NCBI GenBank assembly: GCA_946414025.1
Contig: CAMKMX010000020.1
Location: 1 to 51,053, forward strand
Origin: an uncultured Fibrobacter sp.
Lineage (GTDB): Bacteria > Fibrobacterota > Fibrobacteria > Fibrobacterales > Fibrobacteraceae
DNA length: 51,053 nt
Direction: 5' to 3'
The notes under the pieces were generated by a model, which saw only the letters and a program-made list of their open reading frames with translations, ran no database searches and had not been told where the DNA came from. Of the stretch, positions 51,014-51,053 are shown piece by piece (positions within the stretch are counted from its first letter, which is position 1; every line of letters begins with the position of its first letter). The translations under genes were made by a program, and so were the position numbers.

Positions 51014-51053
51014 ATGTCCAAGATCGAAACTTTGTGCGTACAGGGCGGCTGGC
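51014..51053 (+). CDS. Start of an O-acetylhomoserine sulfhydrylase-like gene (partial)
   Basis: Thirteen codons are visible (MSKIETLCVQGGW). This start is typical of O-acetylhomoserine aminocarboxypropyltransferases of the Cys/Met-metabolism PLP family, but too short for certainty. AAGAGG lies 7 nt before ATG. The gene runs off the window. Confidence 0.5.
   Translation, partial: MSKIETLCVQGGW

Overview
The window comes from a Fibrobacter-type genome (phylum Fibrobacterota), probably a gut cellulose degrader. The marks are four lipoproteins with the Fibrobacter-specific FISUMP domain, Ser-rich linkers, secreted GH9, GH5 and GH74 cellulases/xyloglucanases with C-terminal sorting tails, a CE2-like esterase, and a membrane pyrophosphatase. 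No rRNA, tRNA, CRISPR array, insertion sequence or prophage was recognised. This is an ordinary chromosomal segment with two accessory-looking patches (1-4.3 kb and 27.7-31 kb).

Layout. 1-3.2 kb: tandem FISUMP lipoproteins, recently homogenised. 3.2-4.3 kb: hairpin cluster and a UPF0175/DUF3368 toxin-antitoxin pair. 4.3-10 kb: helicase-associated protein, a c-type cytochrome and a small secreted protein on the minus strand, an esterase, and a diguanylate cyclase with a CBM11-like periplasmic sensor. 10-17.5 kb: hppA, then a tightly overlapping ispA-dxs-trmH-pyrF operon. 17.6-21.7 kb: exported proteins, an MCE/MlaD protein and an M18 aminopeptidase. 21.6-27.7 kb: divergent surface-polysaccharide genes (acyltransferase, epimerase / GtrA, UGM-like flavoprotein, GT39-like). 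27.7-31 kb: two TPR-type exported proteins, a Y-family polymerase and a YolD-like protein. 31-38.5 kb: GH9, GH74 and GH5. 38.5-51 kb: EamA transporter, glucokinase, RhlE helicase, an InlB-repeat surface protein, BASS transporter, Ktr/Trk potassium uptake, rubrerythrin, a stand-alone nuoA, a fourth FISUMP lipoprotein, and the start of a metY-like gene.

Two genome-scale signals stand out. First, nearly every long intergenic gap carries an array of degenerate 7-bp repeats. Each array has its own heptamer word, and several are arranged as inverted arms around small triloop hairpins. One array lies inside the M18 aminopeptidase coding sequence and another covers a start codon. Second, at least eleven genes have a Bacteroidota-like TAnnTT(TG) promoter element whose first T is exactly 12-13 nt before the A of ATG, which predicts leaderless mRNAs. 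Genes with a recognisable Shine-Dalgarno do not show this. REP-like palindromes also occur between genes and inside two exported-protein genes.

Limits: all calls come from reading the sequence and recalling families. No searches, alignments or folding were run.
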